A stretch of 64,000 nt of DNA from NCBI GenBank assembly GCA_902762805.1, contig CACWPQ010000013.1:1-64000 (forward strand), given 5' to 3'. The notes under the pieces are model-generated. The model was not told the origin of the DNA and made no database searches. It worked only from the letters and a program-made list of their open reading frames with translations. Made by a program: the position numbers and the translations under genes. Source of the stretch: an uncultured Bacteroidota bacterium. GTDB taxonomy: Bacteria; Bacteroidota; Bacteroidia; Bacteroidales; P3. The first letter of the stretch is position 1. Every line of letters begins with the position of its first letter. Shown in pieces: positions 7,951 to 16,421 of this stretch.

Positions 7951-9683
7951 TTTGTTGCCCTTGCGAATTTGTATATTTTTTGCATTTCGCGAATTCGATC
8001 AATGTTGGTGGTTTTGCCAGAACCGTTTGGCCGCTCCATTCCTTTCGCTGTTTGGTTGGCCATGATGGAAGGGCGCATTTGGTCGATAACTCCTATAAAA
8101 TCCTCTTTCGAAACTTTTAGCGGAGTCTGGACGGGCCGCTTGGCTTCAATCGCCTCCCGGTATCTCACATAGGCGTTTTCCATAACCTGATTGACGACGC
8201 TTTCGATCTCGGCGCCAGAAAAGCCTGTCGAGAATTCCTTATCCACCCTGGTTTCCTCATTCTTGTCGCTTCTCATTTGCTGCGCCACCTCATCAAATGT
8301 CTCGTTTTCCTTTCCCCCGTTGACAAAATCTGCAAAGTCGTACAACCCATGCTGATTGTCGTCAAGGAATCCGTAGCGCTGCATTTTCGACTTAAGAATG
8401 GACTTGCGCTCTTCAAGGTTAGGGAAATCGACAAAATAAACTTCATCGAACCGCCCTTTGCGCATAAACTCGGGCCGCATCACATCATTGGCAGTGGCAA
8501 CGATATATACGGCAGTTCTACGTTCCTGCATCCATGTGAGGAACTGGCCCATAAGCCGTTGTACCAGCATATCATTCTCGCCGTCGGCTCCTGCTCCGGC
8601 GAAGGCTTTTTCCACTTCGTCAATCCACAATACGCAAGGATGAGCCGTTTCTGCCATCTGCAAAGCCCGCCGCAGGTTCTCCTCGCTCATACCCACATAT
8701 TGACCCATCAGTCTGTTCACGTCGAGACGAAGCAACGAGACACCGAATTTCCTTGCCACAGCCTTCGCAATCATCGTCTTGCCACAACCTGGCATGCCGA
8801 TAATCAAAACGCCCTTGGGTATGGGCAGATTGAAGCCCTGCTTGCTGCGGATCTCATTAAGATTGCGAAAAAGCAATGCTTTTTTACCCAAGTCCTCCTT
8901 CAACCGTTCCAGACCACCCACCTCATCAAAATCCACATCGGTCTCGACCACCTCGATGATTCCGCTTTTCTTCACTATGCGTTGCTTCTCTCGGAGCGCA
9001 TATTGTATCGAATTGTTATTCAGTTTACCATTGTAACTCAGGGTGAGCACCGTACGTAAAATCTGTTCAATCTCGTACATATGCAGTCCTAAGAGCTTAT
9101 AGGTCAATTCTTCGCGGAATTGCTCTTCAGTCTCGCCACGCCTAATAACGGACTCTGCCACGGGCAGACTGGAAATCCGAGCTTTTATTTCCTCTACTGA
9201 AGGAATCCTGTACTCAAGCATCGTGAATACCTTCTCAACATTGGCCGACAGTGCTGCAACCGGCATAGGAGACACAATGACGATGGAGTAGACCACACCC
9301 TTGTCTTTGTAGTCGCCACGTTTGTATTTGGAGGCAAACGTTTGCAACAACAGTTGGATTCTGAAGTTATCCAAAGCTTCTTGCTGCAGGTTTTTGAACA
9401 GGAACACCCGCTCGCAGTCGGTCTCCTCCGCATCTATGATGCATTCCAACCATACATCCAATTCCTCGTACGCAGCATATTCATTGCCTCGCTTCTTTTT
9501 CTTGCTGTCGAAATCAACAATGCCCCGGTTGATGTCGTACTCGGCCACACTCTCGATTGCCAAACCGTTTCGATGAACAGCCTGCTCAATCTCCCTGTCA
9601 ATCAACTCGTAATCAAAATGAGGAATATAGATAATCGGGGTACATTGGAGCGACGTTTCCAATTCTAATTGAAAAGAGTCCAT
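7947..9683 (-). CDS. Ycf46-like AAA+ ATPase
   Basis: The 578-residue product has an N-terminal regulatory domain (about 1-245) with the Ycf46-type opening (PIIYIPHFDYELIDREIEQAV). A classic AAA+ module follows: Walker A GMPGCGKT (296-303), Walker B VLWIDEVE (351-358), sensor-like IVATAND near 395-400 and the arginine-finger segment MRKGRFDEVYF (408-418). Such proteins form ring-shaped remodelling ATPases. It is tightly packed between the FGE-like gene (4-base overlap) and the gene at 9685, as expected for a multi-subunit complex. Substrate unknown; it could be the energy module of the island. Confidence 0.85.
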   Translation of the reverse strand: MDSFQLELETSLQCTPIIYIPHFDYELIDREIEQAVHRNGLAIESVAEYDINRGIVDFDSKKKKRGNEYAAYEELDVWLECIIDAEETDCERVFLFKNLQQEALDNFRIQLLLQTFASKYKRGDYKDKGVVYSIVIVSPMPVAALSANVEKVFTMLEYRIPSVEEIKARISSLPVAESVIRRGETEEQFREELTYKLLGLHMYEIEQILRTVLTLSYNGKLNNNSIQYALREKQRIVKKSGIIEVVETDVDFDEVGGLERLKEDLGKKALLFRNLNEIRSKQGFNLPIPKGVLIIGMPGCGKTMIAKAVARKFGVSLLRLDVNRLMGQYVGMSEENLRRALQMAETAHPCVLWIDEVEKAFAGAGADGENDMLVQRLMGQFLTWMQERRTAVYIVATANDVMRPEFMRKGRFDEVYFVDFPNLEERKSILKSKMQRYGFLDDNQHGLYDFADFVNGGKENETFDEVAQQMRSDKNEETRVDKEFSTGFSGAEIESVVNQVMENAYVRYREAIEAKRPVQTPLKVSKEDFIGVIDQMRPSIMANQTAKGMERPNGSGKTTNIDRIREMQKIYKFARATK

Positions 9684-9684
9684 A

Positions 9685-10485
9685 TTATAATCCGAAAAAG
9701 TTTTTGACTTTACTGCCTATTTGTTTTACAACACCTTTCGTTGTTTGCCACCCCTGCAGAGCAACGACTTTTGTGTCTTCCCACAGTTGTTTCGCGCCCG
9801 GTCCAATCTTCTCAATGGTAGTTACTGCTTTTTGCGCCACGCCAACTGCTCGCTTGGCCAAATCGTCTGCTATGTTTTTGGCCGTTATGACAACCTTATC
9901 AACCGTTTGGGAGACAAACTTGCGTACCGGTTTCTTGATTTTATCGGGCAATATGGATATGGTCGTATACGTCATAAGTCCAATCACCCAAGCGGGTGCA
10001 GTGATTGGCGGAGCCAATGCTGTTATCAGGCCACTCACGCCAGCTGCAACACCCAACTTGGCTCCTTTGCGGATCCCCCATTTAATGGTTCCATCCACAA
10101 TGGATATGCGTTTGGCCATTTTGTTCTCTTTCAGGCGGGCCTGAGCCTCCCTACGAGACATCCCTTTCACGGCCTCGCAATAGGTGAGTTTTGCCATCCT
10201 CAGATTGTCAAGATGCTGGCGTTGGCATTTCTTGGAGAATTCCTTCTTTTTTGCATGCGGAATATAGTTCTTGGAATAAACCGTACGGTTGACTGCAGCA
10301 CAGATAATGTTCTCATATTCATGTTCTTCGGGACTGCCAAAGTCTGCCTCAAAATATTTCAGTAAGGACTCATCCTCAAAATCCGACTTGTTGAGGCTTG
10401 TGGCCGACCACACATTGTAGTGCAGCAACTGTTCCATGGCCAAAGCCAGACCCTCTCGTTCGCTGAGCAGATAGTTTTTCTTCAT
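9685..10485 (-). CDS. Unknown island protein with hydrophobic C-terminal half
   Basis: The 266-residue product has an acidic/helical first half with a charged region (HAKKKEFSKKCQRQHLDNL). A glycine/alanine-rich hydrophobic segment at about 143-180 could insert into membrane as a hairpin. An amphipathic lysine-rich tail (about 180-266) follows. No family recognised. The composition resembles colicin-like or membrane-disrupting effectors, but that is speculation. It overlaps the preceding gene (10482-10919) by four bases and ends one base before the AAA+ start, so it is part of the same translation unit. Confidence 0.65.
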   Translation of the reverse strand: MKKNYLLSEREGLALAMEQLLHYNVWSATSLNKSDFEDESLLKYFEADFGSPEEHEYENIICAAVNRTVYSKNYIPHAKKKEFSKKCQRQHLDNLRMAKLTYCEAVKGMSRREAQARLKENKMAKRISIVDGTIKWGIRKGAKLGVAAGVSGLITALAPPITAPAWVIGLMTYTTISILPDKIKKPVRKFVSQTVDKVVITAKNIADDLAKRAVGVAQKAVTTIEKIGPGAKQLWEDTKVVALQGWQTTKGVVKQIGSKVKNFFGL

Positions 10486-10919
10486 TCCGCAGCCACCTTT
10501 CTGTCATTCGCGTTGATGATTTCACTCACAGACTCTAACCCCCTAATGGCATCTTCGGTTTCATCGTCAGCCTGCATGGCCACGGCTTCTTTCACCTTGT
10601 CGATGTCGTTGGCAGTGGCGTTGGGGTCTAACTGTTTGACGGACATGGCAATCTCCTCTTCATACCATTCGTCTAGATTCCTACCCGACTGCTTAAATTC
10701 ATTTAGTTTGATGTGATAAGTCTCGTTCTCATCAAACATCTCTTGAAGCGTCTCACGTTCCTCTTCGGATTCTGTCTGCGAGAGCAAAAAGTCATTCAAC
10801 TTCTTGCCATGCAGTGGCTTTTCGGAATGAATTGTTTTCTTGAAAAATTCAAGAAGTGTCTTTATCAGACTGGATGCAAAGTCCTTTCTTTGCTCATCGG
10901 TAAATTCTATTTTTTTCAT
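10482..10919 (-). CDS. Unknown acidic helical protein of the island
   Basis: The 145-residue product is highly charged and predicted by eye to be all-helical (EEERETLQEMFDENETYHIK). There is no signal peptide or membrane segment and no family match that I know. It is translationally coupled to the 9685-10485 gene by a 4-base overlap, suggesting a stoichiometric partner or antagonist of that hydrophobic protein. A 185-base non-coding gap separates it from the TIR gene upstream, so it may begin a separate transcription unit (the AAA/FGE sub-operon). Confidence 0.6.
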   Translation of the reverse strand: MKKIEFTDEQRKDFASSLIKTLLEFFKKTIHSEKPLHGKKLNDFLLSQTESEEERETLQEMFDENETYHIKLNEFKQSGRNLDEWYEEEIAMSVKQLDPNATANDIDKVKEAVAMQADDETEDAIRGLESVSEIINANDRKVAAE

Positions 10920-11104
10920 TTATGTTTATGTGTAAAAACCAGTCTCCATACGGGTGGGAAACAGTACGAATATTGCGATTGCCCCACCTGACCCAAATTT
11001 ACCTGGCTTGTCGCCAGTGTTGTTGCTTTTTTTCGAATGTCATTTTTCCTAACAAAGACAGTGACACCCCAATACTATAATGGATAAAGACGTTTGTTTC
11101 GCAG

Positions 11105-12295
11105 TCAATTTACTTTGCTCAATAAGTTTGTTATGATGGAGTCCAGTTCATTTGTATCTCGTATAAAATGAACGTAGGGTGAGACGCTCCCCAAAGAGTC
11201 GTGGGCACACTTGATAAACTCATTGGAATAGAACCGAACCATTTGATCGCAGTCTTGTCCCCAATCGATATCCTTGACGCTCATTTTGTAATCTATAACA
11301 GATTTAAACGCAGATACTGTTGTGGCATTGTCTACGAATACAGACGTGGAGTCAAAATCAATTTGGACAATGGTGATGTCGCGCCGGCGGCGAGGTACTC
11401 GAATGTGTCGACGAGAGATGGAGGTACTGTCTATTCCATAGTGTTTTTTAAGATAATTGTCGTACATTTTGAGACGGGTACGAAAATCGAGTTCGTCATA
11501 GTTGTAAGGCATATATACAATAACATTCAGATTCGTGTCTGTTTCTGACAAAGTTTCCACAAGGGGTTTTAGGAAATTTCCCACATAGCCGACCACAATC
11601 GAGAAAGGAAAAGTTTTTTGTTCGAATTGGGCTTTCGCTGCATATGTTCGAGTCTGTTCCCGTTCTGCGTTTGACTTGCTAATCTGACTTGTCCAAGCCC
11701 ATGTCAGAGCGGAAAAAATTATAGTCAGAATTATGGCTGCAGTCCACATACGGTGGCGCAGTTTCCGCCGTTTATACACCTCGTATCTGTTATATAATAG
11801 GTGAAAATCAACCTTCAAAAGGAACTCTAGTAAATGGTAAAAACAATATTGTCGTCCGATTGTATCTGCCTCACTTTTTCCTGTTACATAAATAGGGCAA
11901 TTGCGTGATGTGACTATGTTGTCAATCACGGGATGCATCCCAGAAAAGATATTATCTACATATACAGCAATAATAAAGTCAGCGTTATTGTCGTGTGTTT
12001 CTAGGAAATAGTCAATTTCTTTTTTTACAAAGTTAGAGGAAGCAGAACTTTTTGAACAAATTACAATCAAATACTTGGAATTACGTAGGTTATTCTGCAG
12101 TTCCGTGCTAAATTCCGATGCTGTTACAGACAGATTAAATACATCCAAAAATATCGGACGCATATATCTTGAGTCATTGGGTCGATTCTCTTCGAGCACC
12201 AACTCCGTCGGATAGGGATATTTCTCTAGTCTTCTTACCAAATCAATGGCAATGTTGAGGTCATCCCTAGAATAGGATACAAAAGCAGTATTCAT
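11105..12295 (-). CDS. TIR domain protein with transmembrane segment
   Basis: The 396-residue product starts with a TIR fold: AFVSYSRDD (strand 1 and BB-loop entry), a central SKYLIVICSKSS strand, and Glu93 in NFVKKEIDYFL at the position of the catalytic glutamate of NAD-hydrolysing TIRs. A basic linker leads to one membrane span at about 184-202 (TAAIILTIIFSALTWAW). A roughly 190-residue C-terminal domain of unknown fold follows. Bacterial TIRs commonly deplete NAD or make signalling nucleotides in antiphage defence. A membrane-tethered TIR inside this cluster supports a conflict role. Whether catalytic activity is retained cannot be told by eye. Confidence 0.8.
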   Translation of the reverse strand: MNTAFVSYSRDDLNIAIDLVRRLEKYPYPTELVLEENRPNDSRYMRPIFLDVFNLSVTASEFSTELQNNLRNSKYLIVICSKSSASSNFVKKEIDYFLETHDNNADFIIAVYVDNIFSGMHPVIDNIVTSRNCPIYVTGKSEADTIGRQYCFYHLLEFLLKVDFHLLYNRYEVYKRRKLRHRMWTAAIILTIIFSALTWAWTSQISKSNAEREQTRTYAAKAQFEQKTFPFSIVVGYVGNFLKPLVETLSETDTNLNVIVYMPYNYDELDFRTRLKMYDNYLKKHYGIDSTSISRRHIRVPRRRRDITIVQIDFDSTSVFVDNATTVSAFKSVIDYKMSVKDIDWGQDCDQMVRFYSNEFIKCAHDSLGSVSPYVHFIRDTNELDSIITNLLSKVN

Positions 12296-12341
12296 CCTTT
12301 TTTGTTTGTTTTTATTGTTTGCTTAAAATAGCCGATGGGAC

Positions 12342-12812
12342 TTATTTCAAGACATGGCCTGTTTCGTCAAAGTAAGTTACAATATTATTTTTTACCCCCT
12401 TGACACGTTTGTTGCCCAGCACTTCCATTGAGTCAAATTCTGTTGAAACTTCATGCTTCTTGTTGATAACTAGTCCATACTGCCAGAAGAATAAGCCATA
12501 TTTCCCGTCTTTTTGAATGATGGCACCAAACGAACGTTTACTCTTGTATAAAAAGTCTATAGAGTCATATATGGCAGGTAAGACCACTTCCGTTATGTCA
12601 TTAAACCAACTGGAAGAATGTAGCAAAACGCCATACTTTCCATTTTTTACAAGAAGATGGAGTTGTTCTTGTGCCCCGCTTCTGTTTTTGCGTTTCAAGT
12701 CTTGAACATAGTCAAACTTGCTTTGAAAGTTGCGTAGTCCTACATTAACACTTGAAGTGGGTATCAATTGCAGTTCAGGATGTAAATCCATGAAAGGAAT
12801 GTAATCATTCAT
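12342..12812 (-). CDS. WG-repeat-like protein
   Basis: The 156-residue product contains two recognisable WG-type beta-repeats, LVKNGKYGVLLHSS...VLPAIYDSI and IIQKDGKYGLFFWQYG. The G-K-Y-G-(V/L)-x core followed by P-x-x-Y-D is the signature of this repeat. WG proteins are generally binding scaffolds. There is no signal peptide. It sits in the island between the radical SAM and TIR genes with short AT-rich gaps on both sides (46 and 195 bases). Only two to three repeats are present, fewer than in most WG proteins. Confidence 0.65.
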   Translation of the reverse strand: MNDYIPFMDLHPELQLIPTSSVNVGLRNFQSKFDYVQDLKRKNRSGAQEQLHLLVKNGKYGVLLHSSSWFNDITEVVLPAIYDSIDFLYKSKRSFGAIIQKDGKYGLFFWQYGLVINKKHEVSTEFDSMEVLGNKRVKGVKNNIVTYFDETGHVLK

Positions 12813-13007
12813 ATTAATTTCTATTTAATATGTCTCAAAATATATAGTTTAAGGTATATTAATCTCTGGCAGCGAGTTTAAAGAGTTGGGCGAATTAAAT
12901 GCACGAAATTATTTCAATTCACTTGAACGAATTCGGATTAACGTGGTGTCAGGTGACAGGTTGTCATCCAAAAGTATTCAATGATTTGTTTCTTTGTATG
13001 ATAACAT

Positions 13008-14120
13008 TTAGATTTCATAATTAATAAATTCGACTATTTTCCTTATTGAATCTACTCTGGTTGCCTCCTCTGAGGTGAGGACTTCTTTGTCAATAAGCCT
13101 CATTGTTTCCTTCTTGATATATGCGAATACTTCGGTTTTCATTATCTTACAGTGCGTTTTGTCTCTTTTTTGCAAGCAATCCCTATACAGGTAATTGCAA
13201 GCAATACAGGTGGGGCAGGATAATGCGAATGGGCACTCGTCACAGTCAGAGTCTGAGAAGTCCTCTGTTTGTGTCACCAAGCCCTCCTTAACTCGAAGAA
13301 GTTTGTCCCCTTCTAGCACCAACGGCGACAGGATGTGGCAAGGATATGATTGTCCATCCAAATCAAACACCTGAAATCCATTGCCGGCTCCGCAAATCTC
13401 GTATTGCGGTTTCTTTGTGTCAATACTGTTGGCATATTCATTCAAATTATGAATGAACTGGGTGATTGGAGGCAGATTGGGATGGCTGTTGAAATACAGT
13501 GCCAATTTATACAGCTGACTCCCATATTCGTTGATCCTCTCATCAGACCACTCATCCTGTTCAAATGCCACATTGGGATGAACTTGCGCTCCTTTTTCCA
13601 ACAAATAGATGACGCCATCCGCCATCCGGTCGACCGATTCTGTATTGATAGTCATTTGGATGGGCTGATTGGGCCAGGTTTTGATAAAGAAGTCCAGGTC
13701 AATATCATCATTGCCTCGATTATGCATTTGAGAATATGGCAAGCCATCATAGCTAAGACCAAGTGTTATTGTGTCCTTGTTTAATTCAAGCCATTCTTTA
13801 ATTGCAGGTGTCAAAAGTGTACCATTGGTGCTGCCAAAGATTCGATAGTGCCGATTCCAGCTACCAGCCTTAATCCACTCGACCAAAGGTTTGATGACAC
13901 CGAAAGCCAAAAGAGTTTCGCCACCCATAAATGTGATGTCCAGCCTCCCTTCGGGTTTTAGTAGAAACGGCTCGAGAATAGACTGTGCCATATCCAATGA
14001 CATATCTTTATTCCGCTTTGTTTGGATATAGCAATATCTGCAATTCAGGTTGCATCGATAGGTCATCAACAGACCAACGGCTTCTCCGACATTTTCGCCA
14101 AAACACTCCATTGAGTCCAT
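13008..14120 (-). CDS. Radical SAM/SPASM peptide maturase
   Basis: The 370-residue product has the radical SAM cluster motif YRCNLNCRYC (Cys23, Cys27, Cys30), the glycine-rich SAM-binding MGGETLL, and a long Cys-rich C-terminus. That C-terminus (ICGAG...YPCHI...CDECPFALSCPTCIACNYLYRDC...C) fits a SPASM/twitch domain holding auxiliary Fe-S clusters. This architecture is shared by anaerobic sulfatase-maturating enzymes and RiPP peptide maturases. I chose the ATG at 14120; a TTG six bases upstream is possible. It begins two bases after the stop of an 82-residue Cys-containing peptide gene, which is the classic precursor-maturase layout. Confidence 0.85.
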   Translation of the reverse strand: MDSMECFGENVGEAVGLLMTYRCNLNCRYCYIQTKRNKDMSLDMAQSILEPFLLKPEGRLDITFMGGETLLAFGVIKPLVEWIKAGSWNRHYRIFGSTNGTLLTPAIKEWLELNKDTITLGLSYDGLPYSQMHNRGNDDIDLDFFIKTWPNQPIQMTINTESVDRMADGVIYLLEKGAQVHPNVAFEQDEWSDERINEYGSQLYKLALYFNSHPNLPPITQFIHNLNEYANSIDTKKPQYEICGAGNGFQVFDLDGQSYPCHILSPLVLEGDKLLRVKEGLVTQTEDFSDSDCDECPFALSCPTCIACNYLYRDCLQKRDKTHCKIMKTEVFAYIKKETMRLIDKEVLTSEEATRVDSIRKIVEFINYEI

Positions 14121-14122
14121 TT

Positions 14123-14371
14123 TCAATCGGGATAATTTGCGTAACTGTAGTTACAGTCAGTTGCACCCTGACATCCATGCCTAGTGGCGCATAATTTTCT
14201 TCCCAGGGGAGGCTCCGAGTTTTGTGATGCACGTTTTATACCCGCTGCTTTCTTTTCCAGTTGGTCTATTTCATTTGGAGAAACATACAGTTGGGGCAAT
14301 CCATAATATCCGCCCGCAAACGGCAAGGCGGAAAATGTCTTTGTTTGTGATGGTTTTAATAAGGTGTCCAT
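14123..14371 (-). CDS. Candidate radical SAM-modified precursor peptide
   Basis: This 82-residue open frame lies directly upstream of the radical SAM gene (two bases between stop and ATG). The N-terminal part could be a leader (aromatic/Gly stretch ALPFAGGYYGLPQLYV, then charged helix NEIDQLEKKAAGIK). The C-terminal 22 residues hold three cysteines (61, 67, 73) with six-residue spacing and a Tyr/Asn-rich end (NYSYANYPD), a plausible core peptide. No known precursor family recognised. It could be spurious, but size, position and Cys pattern argue for a real gene. Confidence 0.6.
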   Translation of the reverse strand: MDTLLKPSQTKTFSALPFAGGYYGLPQLYVSPNEIDQLEKKAAGIKRASQNSEPPLGRKLCATRHGCQGATDCNYSYANYPD

Positions 14372-14524
14372 GATAAGAAGTTTGCGTGTTAAGATTTATT
14401 TCAACTCTTGTTAGTAAACGGCAACTATGTGGTTTGTAGGATTTTTTCTTTCGGGATTCTAATTTCTTGTTTTTTTGAAAAATATTCTCGTGCATCCCGC
14501 ATAATCGACAAACGCCTTCCCTAA

Positions 14525-15421
14525 TTATTTAAAAATCTGGTTCCCGCAAATTGGACACCTTGTTGCATCCTGAGCAATTGCATTATTACAAATTGGGCAT
14601 AGCTTTCCTTTGTGTTTTTCAAGCAAGCGATCATATTCTCCTTTCTCCACCCATTTAATCAATTCGTAGGCTCGCATTACCGTCCAGGGATGACTGTCGT
14701 CAAGAATAGAGATATTTCGAATAACCGAGTCTATAGTTCCGCCATACTTCGACATGAATTCTTCTGCCTGTTTGGCAAACACTTTTGGGTCTGCTGTGCT
14801 GAAGTATCGCTTGGGGATGCCTGCCATTTTCATTATAGCGCTCAATGCAGCATTCAAATCTTGACATGCCAACAGACCGGCACGGTCGGCTGTGAACTCA
14901 GACATTCGATACCAGTAAAACAGAGCGAGTTGGAGAGGCACAGACAGGCTTTTCATTAAGCCACTACCAGAGATTATTTGCGAGAAAAAGTCGACCATCA
15001 CGTGATATAAAACGTGACCCGATTTGATATGTCCGGCTTCGTGGCCAATGACAAAACTCAATTCGGGATTGGTCATAAGGTCTACAGCCCCTGTGTGGAC
15101 AACCATAATTGTATTGTCTTTGTACCCTGTTGTGTAAGCATTTACACCGTAAGACCAGATGGTGTAGATTTCAGGTAGACGGTCGATATCCAAGGATTCA
15201 GCAACATTTTTAACTAATCCATATAATTCAGGGCAAGACTCATTTGTCACGTGAAAGTTACTGCCGCAAAGGCCGATTATATGCCAACGAATAGTGGTCC
15301 AGTTAAGAACAAAGTTCATTACGGTATCAAAACCGGGAACTATTCGTAACGCTTCCAGTGCGGTCTTGTCAAAGGAGTGTTCGTATTCCGTTGAGGTGAG
15401 ATTTAAGAGTTTTTGTGTCAT
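14525..15421 (-). CDS. M48-family membrane metallopeptidase with zinc ribbon
   Basis: The 298-residue product has the zinc-protease motif HEAGH (127-131) within SFVIGHEAGHIKSGH and the third-ligand helix EFTADRAGLL (Glu175, Asp179), as in Ste24/HtpX-type M48 peptidases. Hydrophobic stretches around 143-170 probably anchor it in or on the membrane. The C-terminus carries a double CxxC zinc ribbon (CPICNNAIAQDATRCPICG). Its start overlaps the stop of the 15418-16410 gene by four bases. In the island it may process a partner such as the candidate peptide precursor encoded next; that is inference. Confidence 0.85.
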   Translation of the reverse strand: MTQKLLNLTSTEYEHSFDKTALEALRIVPGFDTVMNFVLNWTTIRWHIIGLCGSNFHVTNESCPELYGLVKNVAESLDIDRLPEIYTIWSYGVNAYTTGYKDNTIMVVHTGAVDLMTNPELSFVIGHEAGHIKSGHVLYHVMVDFFSQIISGSGLMKSLSVPLQLALFYWYRMSEFTADRAGLLACQDLNAALSAIMKMAGIPKRYFSTADPKVFAKQAEEFMSKYGGTIDSVIRNISILDDSHPWTVMRAYELIKWVEKGEYDRLLEKHKGKLCPICNNAIAQDATRCPICGNQIFK

Positions 15422-16410
15422 TTTTTAAAAAGTTTAAATGTTTTGTAAGAAAAAATAATTGCAATGATGATCGACAATATCCAAGAAAGGGTGTAACATT
15501 TGGTCACAATAAGAATAAAAAGCAAAAGTCCGATGAGCGTTCCGCATATACACAGCATTTGTTGAGCTCTGGTATTATTTGCTTTTAATTCGTCCAGCTC
15601 CTTGTTGGCGGCAGATGCAGATGCACGGAGTTGGCTGTTTTGGACATGAAGGTTGTCTAATTCAGCTTTAAATGCCCCGATATTATCATTGCTGCGGTCA
15701 TCTTCACCTGCTACATCACCATGTTCTTCAGTTTTGTCAGTTGCTTCATCGCTACTATTTTGTGTGGGAAGAGGCTTGACAAGATACTGAATTCTCATCA
15801 ATTCAGACAGTCTTATAAAGCGATCTTCTTCGCGAGTTTCGTATGGTAGTTCCAACTCGTTTAATATCTTGGATGTCACTTTTTCATCTCTCCCGAAATT
15901 GTCGGAAAATGGGACAAACAGCAGCACGCTCCCTTTGCGTTTGCGAATGTCGAGCAACCTGGAACTACCCTCATAGCTGCACGTCGGCTCGCATTCTTTT
16001 ATGATGTCCGCCAGTTTGTCACCATTAAAATATAGACCTCCCCACAAATCAAACATAGCGACCAACTCACGCGAGAATCCTTCGAGGTCGTTTGCAATCC
16101 GAATAGTTAGGCGGTCAAGGACATCCCGGTCACTTTCCCCCCCAATAAATTGGATTGCACAACTTACAGGACGCCCATCTGAATCCTTTTGTGGGCCAGG
16201 TATGTCGCAAACAGCCAAAGTTAGCATATTGCTGTTCAGATAACGATAAACAAGCTTGGCACCGCCGTAATTGAAGTATCTGTCAGCCGACAAAGGCAGA
16301 CTATCGTTTCCCGTCCCGGGAATAACGCGCTGCAATTCCTCGTGAGGGGTTCCATTGATACGGAATATCTTATATCCGCCGTACGAAAATTGACAAAATA
16401 TTCTGATCAT
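15418..16410 (-). CDS. GTPase-associated-like protein with coiled coil and two TM helices
   Basis: The 330-residue product has an N-terminal globular domain opening with CQFSYGGYKIFRING and containing DSDGRPVSCAIQFIG. That pattern (a Tyr/Gly-rich first strand and a D-x-x-GR-P block) recalls GAP1-N domains found beside conflict-system GTPases; I cannot confirm it without a profile search. Residues about 210-275 form an acidic linker plus coiled coil (ELDNLHVQNSQLRASASAANKE, shortened), then two membrane helices (about 281-322). It lies 12 bases downstream of the first GTPase and overlaps the M48 gene. Confidence 0.65.
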   Translation of the reverse strand: MIRIFCQFSYGGYKIFRINGTPHEELQRVIPGTGNDSLPLSADRYFNYGGAKLVYRYLNSNMLTLAVCDIPGPQKDSDGRPVSCAIQFIGGESDRDVLDRLTIRIANDLEGFSRELVAMFDLWGGLYFNGDKLADIIKECEPTCSYEGSSRLLDIRKRKGSVLLFVPFSDNFGRDEKVTSKILNELELPYETREEDRFIRLSELMRIQYLVKPLPTQNSSDEATDKTEEHGDVAGEDDRSNDNIGAFKAELDNLHVQNSQLRASASAANKELDELKANNTRAQQMLCICGTLIGLLLFILIVTKCYTLSWILSIIIAIIFSYKTFKLFKK

Positions 16411-16421
16411 TTTCTTGCATT

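Noticed and set aside
6709..14371. FGE-like protein acting as formylglycine generator on the Cys-rich peptide
   Set aside because: The FGE-like protein lacks catalytic cysteines and the peptide has no C-x-P-x-R or C-x-A-x-R motif.
14271..14495. 74-codon frame upstream of the precursor peptide
   Set aside because: Overlaps the better-placed 82-codon gene in another frame and has no sensible start context or motif.
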